DNA of 64,000 nucleotides from Tubulanus polymorphus (lineage: Eukaryota; Nemertea; Palaeonemertea; Tubulaniformes; Tubulanidae), in contig NC_134032.1 in the NCBI RefSeq assembly GCF_964204645.1, positions 13,882,275-13,946,274 on the forward strand. Direction: 5' to 3'. Positions within the stretch are counted from its first letter, which is position 1. Each line of letters begins with the position of its first letter. The notes under the pieces are model-generated. The model was not told the origin of the DNA and did no database searches. It worked only from the letters and a program-made list of their open reading frames with translations. Made by a program: the position numbers and the translations under genes. Shown here piece by piece: positions 12,501 through 24,400 of the stretch.

Positions 12501-14640
12501 TAGGGTACCGTATGGTTCTGCCACCAATATGTCTTCGTTGGTTGCAAGAACTAATCAATTGTGTATGGTGGTATTATTAGTTCACAGAAATCACGCTAGG
12601 GTACCGTATGGTGCTGCCACCAAAATGTCTTCGTTGGTTGCAAGAACTAATCAATTGTGTATGGTGGTATTATTAGTTCCCAGAAATCACGCTAGGTTAC
12701 CGTATGGTGTTGCCACCAATTTGTCTTTGTTGGTTCCAAGCATTAATCAATTGTGTATGATGTGGTATTATTAGTTCCCAGAAATCACGCTAGGGTACCG
12801 TATGGTGCTGCCACCATTATGTCTTCGTTGGTTCCAAGCACTAATCAATTGTGCATGGTGGTATTATAAGTTGACAGAAATCACGCTAGGGTACCGTATG
12901 GTCCTGCCACCAATATGTCTACGTTGGTTGCAAGAACTAATCAATTGTGTATGGTGGTATTATTAGTTCACAGAAATCACGCTAGGTTACCGTATGGTGC
13001 TGCCACCAATTTGTCTACGTTGGTTGCAAGAACTAATCAATTGTGTATGGTGGTATTATTAGTTCACAGAAATCACGATAGGGTACCGTATGGTGCTTCC
13101 ACCATTATGTCTTCGTTGGTTCCAAGCACTAATCAATTGTGCATGGTGGTATTTTAAGTTGACAGAAATCACGCTAGGGTACCGTATGGTGCTGCCACCA
13201 ATTTGTCTTCGTTGGTACCAAGCACTAATCAATTGGTATGGTGGTATTATTAGTTCACAGAAATCACGCTAGGGTACCGTATGGTGCTGCCACCAATATG
13301 TCTTCGTTGGTTGCAAGAACTAATCAATTGTGTATGGTGTGGTATTATTAGTTCCCAGAAATCACGCTAGGGTACCGTATGGTGCTGCCACCAATTTGTC
13401 TTCGTTGGTACCAAGCACTAATCAATTGGTATGGTGGTATTATTAGTTCACAGAAATCACGCTAGGGTACCGTATGGTGCTGCCACCAATATGTCTTCGT
13501 TGGTTGCCAGAACTAATCAATTGTGTATGGTGGTATTATTAGTTCTCGGAAATCACGCTAGGGTACCGTATGGTGCTGCCACCAATATGTTTTCGTTGAT
13601 TGCAAGAACTAATCAATTGTGTATGGTGGTATTATTAGTTCCCAGAAATCACGCTAGGGTACCGTATGGTGCTGCCACCAATTTGTCTTCGTTGGTACCA
13701 AGCACTAATCAATTGGTATGGTGGTATTATTAGTTCACAGAAATCACGCTAGGTTACCGTATGGTGCTGCCACCAATATGTCTTCGTTGGTTGCCAGAAC
13801 TAATCAATTGTGTATGGTGGTATTATTAATTCTCAGAAATCACGCTAGGTTACCGTATGGTGCTGCCACCATTATGTCTTCGTTGGTTCCAAGCACTAAT
13901 CAATTGTGCATGGTGGTATTATAAGTTGACAGAAATCACGCTAGGGTACCGTATGGTGCTGCCACCAATTTGTCTTCGTTGGTACCAAGCACTAATCAAT
14001 TGGTATGGTGGTATTATTAGTTCACAGAAATCACGCTAGGGTACCGTATGGTGCTGCCACCAATATGTCTTCGTTGGTTGCAAGAACTAATCAATTGTGT
14101 ATGGTGTGGTATTATTAGTTCCCAGAAATCACGCTAGGGTACCGTATGGTGCTGCCACCAATTTGTCTACGTTGGTTGCAAGAACTAATCAATTGTGTAT
14201 GGTGGTATTATTAGTTCACAGAAATCACGATAGGGTCCCGTATTGAAAATAGCGTTTCATGTCTTCGTTGGTTGCAAGAACTAATCAATTGTGTATGGTG
14301 GTATTATTAGTTCCTTAGAAATCACGCTAGGGTACCGTATGGTGCTGCCACCAATATGTCTTCGTTGGTTGCAAGAACTAATCAATTGTGTATGGTGGTA
14401 TTATTAGTTCTCAGAAATCACGCTAGGGTACCGTATGGTGCTGCCACCAATATGTCTTCGTTGGTTGCAAGAACTAATCAATTGTGTATGGTGGTATTAT
14501 TAGTTCTCAGAAATCACGCTAGGGTACCGTATGGTGCTGCCACCAATATGTCTTCGTTGGTTGCAAGAACTAATCAATTGTGTATGGTGGTATTATTAGT
14601 TCCCAGAAATCACGCTAGGGTACCGTATGGTGCTGCCACT
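9541..14640. repeat. 5.1-kb satellite in two inverted arms
   Basis: About 53 monomers of 96-98 bp, each containing ggtggcagcaccatacggta, then ccctagcgtgatttctg and an acaattgatt segment. From 9541 to 12090 all monomers point one way; from 12091 to 14640 all point the other way, so the array is one large imperfect palindrome with no spacer. A few shorter monomers (about 80 bp, gaactaatacacaattg) recur in the left arm. Segments about 1.5 kb apart (10151 and 11666) are nearly identical, suggesting higher-order duplication. Because the usual monomer is a multiple of 3, it yields short open frames on both strands; they start and stop at random monomers and I do not regard them as genes. One unit near 14236-14262 carries unrelated sequence. 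Confidence 0.95.
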
Positions 14641-15240
14641 AGTTAGCCTGTGGTGGTTCCAAAAACTAATCAATTTTTGTCATTTCCATAAACATATGTG
14701 TACATGGTATCCGCAGAATAGAGGATGAACTGGAATGTCCAAAGTTCTGGGTTTGAACCTGGGACGTCCTCGTCCCTATCAGGACTGCTGATAATCATAT
14801 CTCATCGGACTGGATTCGAACCAGGGACAGTGCCATTTCAACCCCTGCACACTGTGCTCATATTTCACCTGGAAGGTTCAGCTCCTTTGATGCTGGGCTG
14901 TGAAGATACAAAATCCTAATTCACAATATACATCCAAAACGCATCATTAAAATCATTTAATTCATATCTTATATTTACACATTTTTACAAATTACTTTTT
15001 ACAGTTTTTTTTTTACTACAACAAAATACCTGAAACATTTCCCTAGACCAGTTATCGAGCACTTTCAGTCTCTTCAACTTGAGTTTGAATGAAAGAACCC
15101 CTCACACATTATATTTATGGCTTCATTCCGGCAGAAATAGAAATAAATTCAAACTCTTTCATTTTGGAACAAATCACAAAAAGTTTTCCATTCAGTATCC
15201 ATAACCAGACTAGGGGATGGCTCCAGTTAAGTGTTACATT
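14641..15240. other. Satellite flank and SMNDC1 downstream DNA
   Basis: No gene seen. Near 14720-14830 two B-box-like motifs (gggtttgaacctgggac and ggattcgaaccagggac) suggest tRNA-derived SINE remnants. The rest is AT-rich. Confidence 0.5.
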
Positions 15241-15462
15241 AGGCTAAAAAAGATTGATACCTTGTTTCTCCGCTCTGCCGAGCTTAAATGTTAACCCGGC
15301 CGGCCGCCTATCTACCCTATACATTACTTTTTTTTAAATCGTGATCAATTTTACCATAACAGACCCAGCCAGTATAGAAATAAACTGTTTATAAATTTTA
15401 TCATATTTTACAAAAATGACCCGTCCACTGCGGAGAAACAAGGTATCAATTTTGTTTAGCCT
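15241..15462. mobile_element. MITE with ~30-bp terminal inverted repeats
   Basis: Left end aggctaaaaaagattgatac continuing to cttgtttctccgc; right end gcggagaaacaaggtatcaa continuing to ttttgtttagcct. The pair is complementary over ~30 bp with few mismatches and is flanked by TTA/TA, compatible with a Tc1/mariner-type target site. A second copy, itself split by two insertions, lies at 35046-35644. Confidence 0.8.
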
Positions 15463-15490
15463 TATCCAAAATTCCTTTTTTTTTAAAACC

Positions 15491-16219
15491 TCATTTACGC
15501 CATTTTTTCTGTGAACTATACTGAGTCATCGGTTGTCCACTTACACCACAGGTTCCAACCCCCACTCGCCCGAGACTGTTCGTCGCCGCCGGTGATGCAA
15601 ATATACTCTTCTTTGTTTTACCTTTCGTAACCTAAAATTACAAAGATATGATGAAAATACGTAAGATAATAAGCTCTGAAGTGAGATATATCTGTTGTAA
15701 TGTATAGATTTCTTACAGTAGTTCATGCTGTCAATGATGGCAACAGATTTCACCAAAACGGCAAGATTACAAAGTAAACAGTATGATACAGTTCTTACAG
15801 ATACTGATCAGACTAGGAGAACAGTATCCTTCCCATAAGCAGACTCTGTATGTGTCCAGACTGGTAGAGTGGTCATCTACCCATGAGACACTGTCCAGAC
15901 TTAGAAAGGCCGAGTCAGAAAGGCCCAGAATCTGTTGCAAGAACCCGGAATCTGTTGTAAGAACCCAGAAAATAGCGAAACCGAAAATATTCACTCAAAC
16001 CTTCGTATGAAAGTTGATCCATTTATTTTTCTCATGTTCTCGCTCTTCTTCCATTTGTTTCATACGCTGAGCTTTTTTCTGACTTTTCTTACGTTTGTAC
16101 TCCCTCTGCTGAGCGATCCAGTCTTTCCTGCGGACAAACGAGATGAAAAATAATATCAATCACCGACAACAACAAAAATAGCGTCCAATTTGAGCACATT
16201 GTTTCTCTTTCAAGGCTTA

Positions 16220-16259
<40 letters not shown>

Positions 16260-19200
16260 GTGTCATATAATATAGGGCACGTGTCTCAACTCCTCACTTC
16301 AAAAGCATGTCAAATTTGGTATTATTACTCCCAGCCTATAACTATTCCGTGTATCAGTCATCTCTCCCTGGGGAGAAGTAATATCCGAGCAGCTACTATT
16401 AGCGCTCGGGCGTCATCTATCAGGTACCTTAGGGATCATTCATTTATTACGTACACATGAAATTTGACTTTTTCAACCCACCTCCCCTGTACGCAAAATC
16501 TGTCATTTTTTCATGTATATCAAGCATTACAGTACGCAATTGCACTGACCCCCTCCCCTCCCATAATGCGTACGTAATAAATATATAAGCTCTGAACGTA
16601 ATGATCCATTACCTTAATTTCACGAAATCCGAGAAAAGTGGTAAAGTCCTAAGCTATCATATCAAATGAAGGCACTCAATGATGCGTACAGTAGACTCAG
16701 CTTGCCTTCAATCTCACGTGACCAAAACTTACATTCGCCGAGGAGAGTAGGAGAGAGCTGGGTCAACATTACAAGAAACGGAGGGAATATTCTAAAATCC
16801 AAGACTCGGGTCAGTAGAGTCCGAGACACGTGATAATCCAGGTCAATAGGCCCTGTGACGAGGGACCAGTCTACTGTTATGATACGCGATATGATTATTG
16901 AATAATACAACTCTTACTTTTTCATTTTTTTCGGCCCAATCCCGTCCTCTCCTTCCGCTTTACGTCTATTTCCGCCCGGAGCTCGTTTCAGAGACGACAG
17001 CTTAAAATCGAAAACATCGAACAATAAATAATCGATTCCTCAAGGACATACCTCGACGCCCTGAATTCAGTAAGTTATACCCTTTTATTCGACAACCAAG
17101 ATTAACATTTATTTTTAAACGTAACCAAAAGAAGCGATTTCTAGCATTATTAGCATTTACATAGAAATTATAATAAACGACCCCCTGTAACCGGAAATCC
17201 GATGAGAGTAGAGATATTTCTAATCGAAGGACATTTTGTGCCCAGAGCCCTGTCTAAACCTGGTCTAAAAATCCTTCCAAACACAACACTTACCAGTTAC
17301 ACCTATCTTTCAGTAATCACTGTATACTCGATTCAGTAACTGACACCACTATAATAAACTAATATTTTTAGAGGTTTTCGTTTTTTCTTACGGTTAAAGA
17401 ATTTTTTTCGTTTGCTGTAGTAGTAGTAGTTGTCGAGTTAAAATTAATTTTGCTCTCGACTTGGGATGAACTTCACCCAGATCTGGTAGGCCTCAAATTC
17501 GATTCATCTAGAAAGCGAATCCTTGGACCTTATTATAAATAGATATGATCTATCTAATCGCTAGTATTAGAATTGAATTCGGACTTCAACAGTCATCTCC
17601 GCCAAACTCGAGACATTTAACTAATAAGTAAATAAAGTAGATAAATGGACAAGTAAATAAATTTTCTAATACCTCGGGCGTATTTTGTCGGTACCTGTGT
17701 TTGAGTTAGGTAAACCGCGTAATAAATACCGTATGTTTGCAGCCCCAGCGGTTCAGTTTGCACTACCTACCCTATAAAATTTATTCTTGGGAATCTATGT
17801 TCAATTACGGATTTCTTTTTTAAATTTGCATCCTGAATCTCTAGTTATTTACTCGAATTTCTCAAAACTTTAACAGCGATTTTATCAACGTTTTCAAACA
17901 TTATAAACCAGACCTGGATGAAGTAGGTTTAATCTTGCAGGGGAGTTTAAGGGCTATTAGTGATTGAGGGCAGGTTTAACAGAACTTACCGGAACGATTT
18001 CCGTAATATCGCTGCTATCTGTGAATGTAACTGTACACGTGCCATCATCCAATACTTCATCGATTATAGCTTCATAATCACTGAAATAATTATACACTTT
18101 AATACAGATTGCAACACCGGTTATCCAGACGGATGACAAGCACTCAATTCTCATATTTATAAGCTTCGAATAATCGATGATCAACTTTCAAGTGAATTTT
18201 TGAATACCCGAATCCAGACATTACAATTGGATCAACTTACTATTCATTAGGTTCATTTTTTCTACTCAGAAATTGGTATAATTTTCATTTCATTTTTTCT
18301 TAAAGATTAGGTTTTTCTATTATAGAAGAAATAGAACGCGGAAGACCCAGTTAAATACTAGTGACACCTGGTGGATCGTCACTTGCTATAAGCAGGGCGA
18401 CCACTTTCCACCCATTTACGAAACCCCCGAGATTATGTCATTAAACATAAAATTCTCTGAGTGAATCAAAGAAATGTGAAATCTGAATTAGAAAATAATC
18501 CTATTTTAACAGAGTGAGAATGTTTACTTACAATCCATCCGATGACCAAGCAGCTAAACAATAATCCCCGACTTTCCAGCCGACCGATTCAGTCAACTGA
18601 GGTCGACTAGCAACCGATTTCACTGCAGTCGACGTTGCCGTAGACGATGACGACGATTTATCAGCGGTCTCATTATCGCCGGTGGCGCCCTCTGTGGCCG
18701 CGACGGCTAACCCGAGTTCGTGTTGAGTGATCAAATCTTCGGTCAGGTCTAAAACTTCCTGAAAATACGTAACGTCAATGTTAACATCTTAATACAGGAT
18801 TTTAGGTCTTTTAAAACACAATCATTAAAATACGGCCAAGTTTTTTAAGATGCCACCTACCTTTAAATCTTTCTTCAATTTGAGTAAGTCATCATTTCCA
18901 GGATCAGTTGTCAATGCAGCTTCCACCTACAGGGTTAAGTGAGGTCATTGAATTAATACAACGAGAAGGTTATGTAACTAACCCAGTCTATCCCGGATAA
19001 CAGCAGTTAACCACTCTAGTCTATTTCTTTTTGTTCAAACCAGTATTGATAAAGCAGTTAAAGCATTGACATTCAATGCCAGAAGTGGTCACGTCAATGT
19101 AAAGAAACAGAAACCAGCATCTTTTTTGATAAGTCAGTAAACTGAATGGTTTGCATAAATCGATAAAGAACCGTCTTGCGAGCAGCTCGCAACAAAAACC

Positions 19201-19733
19201 AACTTTTCCAATATCATGGTGAAATAGGCCCGTACTCTGTGTGGTGCAGGCCCAGGCCCAGGGCCTGAGGGTAGCGGAGCGGAGTACGGTCAAGTCAGCC
19301 CACTGCCAACTCGTCCCAACCAACTTGGCCGACCAAGTCAGGGTAGCCGACTCAAAACTGACTTTTCGTTCTGTCGCATTTGTTTTGACTATGGTAAACC
19401 TGCTTAGGTCACAGTAAACCGATATAAACCCATTTCTACCACAAACCAATTTCAAACAAATGAGCCTCTTATCCTCGCTAATTCTGTATGTAAAAGCGAA
19501 CCCGCCAATAGAGGGCGGCATGATCGACGCTTTTGCTACCAGAAAAAAAACAGCGATTTAGAATGGATTTAACGAAGTTTAAAAGCATCAAAATTCCTGT
19601 CAATCGCAATCGAATCTTAGTAAACAAATTAAATTAACTTTTCATCGATATCTAGAGTTTAAAACTGCCCGGCTTTTACCTGTTGAAGCTGTAATCTGTA
19701 ACTATCGACATTCGCTTGAAGTTCCTCCGCCAT
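15491..19733 (-). CDS. SMNDC1: SMNDC1 (SPF30), Tudor-domain splicing factor
   Basis: Coding exons, 5' to 3' on the minus strand: 19680-19733, 18861-18926, 18532-18758, 17990-18080, 16918-17000, 16001-16127, 15491-15631; 262 residues (human 238). SMNDC1 is a nuclear factor needed for tri-snRNP joining during spliceosome assembly; its Tudor domain binds symmetrically dimethylated arginine. The N-terminus MAEELQANVDSYRLQLQQVE matches the family start, and LLKLKKDLKEVLDLTEDLI follows. After a Ser/Thr/Ala-rich linker longer than in vertebrates comes the Tudor domain (about residues 99-152: WKVGDYCLAAWSSDG..YEAIIDEV..TVTFTDSSDITEIVP). Next is the basic stretch DWIAQQREYKRKKSQKKAQ, then KKSIFASP and RVGVGTCGVSGQPMTQY near the end. 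The aromatic residue expected three positions after the Tudor Phe is Ser here. Intron 1 is 1.0 kb downstream of the tandem NPC1 gene's end plus the first exon. Confidence 0.96.
16219..16259. repeat. (taa)n microsatellite
   Basis: About 13 perfect taa units inside the SMNDC1 intron 16128-16917. Confidence 0.95.
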
Positions 19734-21406
19734 TTTGATTGGTAACAATAACCAACGGTGGACGGACTTCGACACTAAACTGTGGACTTGGATTATATAT
19801 TTTACGGGCTGAACGCCGGTCTACCCGCCGTTGCCAGAACCCGAATAATCAGAATTGGAACACGTGATTCTTAACCAGCTTGGTATACGGGGCGTACAAT
19901 TGGGGTATTCAATGGTTTGCCGGGGTATTTGAACACGCTTCAGATCTGGACAGGATTCACTAGCTGCGTCACGTTCCTCACCGGTTTTCCAGAATTCGTG
20001 GGGTATAGCCGTATAAATCAGAGAAGGCAGAAAACCTCATATCATTGCTGTTTTGCGACTACATTTTTTGTTTGTGTTGTAAAATTTATTTATCCTTTCA
20101 TCAGAAATACACCATACAAAATCTAGTTTGAGTAAACAAAGCCACATCAACTGAAAATTTAAATCTTATATTCAATTCATCACGAGTGACATGCATAATT
20201 TGAGCTGTACTAATTATAAAGAAGTGAATGATAAAAATAGTATTCTTAATATTGCAGCACCAGCACCCGATGCCAGTGAGTCCGAGGTTATATTGTGACG
20301 ACCGCTTAAATAAGGTAAGATTTTATGGTACAATACCAACTAATAAAGATCAGTTTATACAATTCTAAAGTGTATCTTCTCGGGATACCAGATGTGTCAG
20401 TATCCCGCCGCGTCAAAGTTCGGTGGTGGTGGTATACCAGTTTGACTTAAAAGTTTCTAATCAAGAAAACACAATAACGAAATCAGAAATTTCTGTTATC
20501 CTGTAGGGATTATTTCATTTAGATTTTACGTATCCCAACAAAACATCTAAAAGCGATACCGGGATACTGCCGAAATCGAGCTCTAATAATAGACTCAATT
20601 GTAACTTTGACTGGCGTATTCTTAGAGCAGCAAAGCAAGAATTTCATACAAATAAATCTGTCTATATAAGATGGAGAAACGTCCCCACTCTTCTCAGTTA
20701 CAATAAATAATCAATACCAGCAAATTATCAATTCTTTTTACATCACAGCACGTTGAATTACGCATAATTTTCGCATATTTAGCAACAAATTTGCATATGA
20801 TAATAATCGATTTTGTACAAGCACCTTCATTACTTCATCAAATATTTACAACATCGAAGATGCATATTCATAATTAATTCAAAGGAAAACATCATTCTTT
20901 GATGCGGATACGAGCACCTAATCGTTCCGTTGAACGGTAAAAATCCCTGATTATCGTCGAATTCTTTCGAATTTTCTTTCAAAAACTGAAAGCTATTTTC
21001 CAGGGAAAGATAACGATCTCGGCCGGTTCATCGCTAAGCCGATTACGTTCAACGAAATTAAAGTCAATCTTAAGGATAATCCGCGTGGACTGTGTTACCA
21101 GCCGACCCACAAGTGCCGAGTGATAATAATATCACCAACGAACGCATTGGTACTGCGGTGAAAATGTTACCATAGTGATAGTCAACAGCAGGCAGTTTCA
21201 TATCAACGAAAAACTCTGTATCCGGTTCAACTAAAGGAATTTGCTAAATTTGACTTCAGTCGGGAGCCAGATACTCAGCGCTCGATTTAAATAAATTTCA
21301 CTCAATTTCGCGACACCTTGTAGTTGACGGGAATATCAGAATTGAGATCATCGTCTGATTTATTCTTCAAGTTCATTGATATTTATCTAATTAAAGTCCG
21401 TTGTAA
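19734..21406. other. SMNDC1-NPC1 intergenic region
   Basis: Contains the presumed SMNDC1 promoter and 5' UTR just above 19733 and the NPC1 3' flank below 21407; the two genes run head-to-tail. No further coding region is convincing. Segments around 20385-20430 and 20560-20575 share 'cgggata' palindromic pieces, but I recognise no element. Confidence 0.5.
21359..21364 (-). terminator. Candidate NPC1 polyadenylation signal
   Basis: AATAAA on the minus strand (tttatt as printed), 43 bp past the NPC1 stop codon. It would give a very short 3' UTR; use not shown. Confidence 0.4.
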
Positions 21407-24400
21407 TTAATATTTATCGCGTCCCGCGAGCGTTTCTGCATTTTCGACTAAACCGTCTTCGTCTTGATCGCGTTTGCTCGTTGTCGGGCTACCGGCCGAT
21501 TGTTGGTGTTTGTATAGTTTTGCTTTGTTTAACGACGGACCTGCAAAGACAAACGTGAATTCGGAAATTTGAAAACTGCAATTTTTTACACGGAGTGACT
21601 TTTCGGAATGCAGAAGGATACTGTCACAGTCAGGGGTGAGAATTTTATCACTGTTAATATTCAAATTACATGTAAAAAGTGTTTCAGGGTGGTGAGCTCA
21701 AGAGAATAAACCAACTTACCGGCATAACTGAGGAACACTGGTAGAAATACAAGTCCGTGCAACGCTCCGAATAGCACAATACCCAAATACATTCGGAAAT
21801 AGAACACTTGGAACAATTGTGATTTCGAGAACGCTAGTACTATTATACCTCCTAACTTAGTCAGCGTAATGCCACTGAACACCTGAAATTCAAACAAGTA
21901 CAAATATGTAAATAACATGTCATACTTCCATTGTTTTTTCCATAATCAGTGTTATTTTTCGAGGTTTGTCTCCTCTTTAAGTACAGCCAGTCAGACTTGG
22001 GGCAAATCCTGGACACATATTCGTACATTCGTGTATAATGTACTTATATTTGTGTATTTGAATTTGTTTTTTGTGTCCACAGTCGATATTTTTGATTTTC
22101 AACAGTTTCCGATTCAGGCAAAATTCCGTATATGTAGCGATTGTAGGACATTTATTTCATTAACGAAATCATCAGTGTCTACACTGTTTACTTACGGAGC
22201 TGCCCATGTGCGATAAGGCGTATTTAGCTCTGGCAACGCGTGATCCTTCGCAGCATATCGCAAAGTCTCTCACGATGTGAGAACAAAATTCTACCGATAT
22301 TCCGACAGCCTACGAACAGAAAAATAAACATTATTTCAGAGTCTTGATTGAAGAATTACTATTTTCTCTAAAATGTGTGAAAAAAAGTTCGCAAATTGGA
22401 TGAAATCTTACCATTACTAAATTAACGAGAGATATAGCGTTCAACGTTATATCCCATAAGTACATTAAACCGAACATGTTGACAATAATCATCGTTATGA
22501 CGATGAGAACGACGGTAGCCGACCACAGGTCAAATCCGAGCAGAATGAACGTAACGCAGAATACAGCGGCGCCACATAGTAGCAGATTATACCACGTGTC
22601 GTGGACGATGAACAGATACTGTTCATAAAATACGTAGAATATACTGAAAAATGGAAAACATTTCAATCAGCGGACATGTTACATGTGAGAATGAGCAGAC
22701 GGACATGTTACATGCGAAAATGGGCAGATGGACATGGTACATGTGAGAATGAGCAGATGGACATGTTACATGTGAGAATGAGCAGACGGACATGTTACAT
22801 GCGAAAATGGGCAGATGGACATGGTACATGTGAGAATGAGCAGACGGACATGTTACATGTACATGTGACCAGACAGATTCAGCTATAAATATGCGGAAAT
22901 AAATTTGAAATCTAACCTGTATGGGAAAACGCGGTATGAGTTATCGGTAACGTTGAGAGTTTTAGTGATATTATCAGCGATATCGTGAGCTGATTGAAGA
23001 GCGCGGATAAAATCTTTAGACGTCTTCAATATCGTATGATACGTCATAAACGACGTTGCTGTAAAACAAAGAAGATAACGTACAAATTTACTTGTTTTCT
23101 AACCAACGCTGACGGTCGGTTTGCAGGTTTCATTTTAAAAGAGTAATATTACAATTTATCCCAGCACCAGGGGCCGGTCGCATAGTCATGCCTTAGACTT
23201 AAGAACAGAGTCTAAGACCAACATAGTTCTATAGCCAATCTAACAATCAAGTCTTAGGATTAAAGACCATTTTTGGACTTAAGTCACGAATGCATCCCGC
23301 CTCAGTAATCTTCTTTATTTTAAGACGTCTCGACACTCAGGCCTTCTTCAGCGATACAACTGTTGTGTATCACCTGCGTATCTTAACGATTGTTTTACCA
23401 ATTTTAAATTCACGCATCTCATTTTGTAAGCCTGAGAGCATATATATGGAATTATGGCAATAAATCATCATCATTGTTATTATCACTTTAATTGCTGAAG
23501 AAGACCTGGATATCGAAATGTCCAAAAATAAAGAAGATCCTTTTGGAAACTATGATTGCAGGGATGAATTTCATTTCTGGATTTTTTAAAACTAACCTCC
23601 GAGTTCTGTTTTATTATTCAGTAGCTCGATCGCGCTACCATACGCGGCATGACCCCTGTAAAAAAAGAAACAGAAAATTAGAATATAATTACTGAAAATA
23701 TTGAAACGTTGAAATTTGATCAACAATGGCACGTACCCCTTGGTGCAAGCAACTCCAGGATTATCTTGCAAAAACCACGGAATATATTTCATGAACGAGT
23801 CTCCAACCGGGCGATTTTGAACGCGGCTGATGTCGCATTTGTGACAAACCTGCGAAGTGTTGGCCGGCTGCAAAACTGAATAAATAGAAAACAGTTCAAC
23901 ACGGTCCCTACAGATTGTTTAATCCTGGATATAAGGAGTTTGAAAGGAGAAAATTTCAAGGAAGCGTCTGCGTGACTATCATATCCCAATTACTCAGTAA
24001 ACCAGTAATTCAGTGGTTTTGTAAGAAAATATCTATCTTACACAACTACTACTAAACTCAGTTTCTAATTCAGTAACCGCCTAATTGGGTGAAAAAAATT
24101 CATGGCTCCAAGTGTACTGATTCAGGCATTGTTTACCGTGCAACTACATGTACAAACATTTCTTAAGATCTATTTCTCAAAATTCAGTTTTGTCAGATTC
24201 AGGCATTCTGCTCAAATTAAAGAGTTTCATTCACCTTTAAAAGCATATTCTCTTTAGGAGTTTCTAAATAAAGGTGTTGTAGGGAACCTATTCAAATACT
24301 GAAGGGGTAGATGACTTGTAATCAGCCCATGGACTGAAAAAGTTTCATCGAAATTCGAAACAGAAAAAAAAATTTAACAACTCGAATTTCATATTACCTG

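Noticed and set aside
9541..14640. CRISPR-like array
   Set aside because: Repeats are contiguous 96-bp monomers without unique spacers, in an intron-rich animal genome; none of the other arrays has spacers either.
9829..14646. Many 60-132-codon frames such as RNHARVPYGAATN peptides
   Set aside because: They start and stop at arbitrary satellite monomers, occur on opposite strands in the two arms and have no independent support.
22601..22888. 95-codon plus-strand frame [18 protein letters not shown]
   Set aside because: Made of the antisense of an NPC1 exon plus the 29-bp minisatellite.
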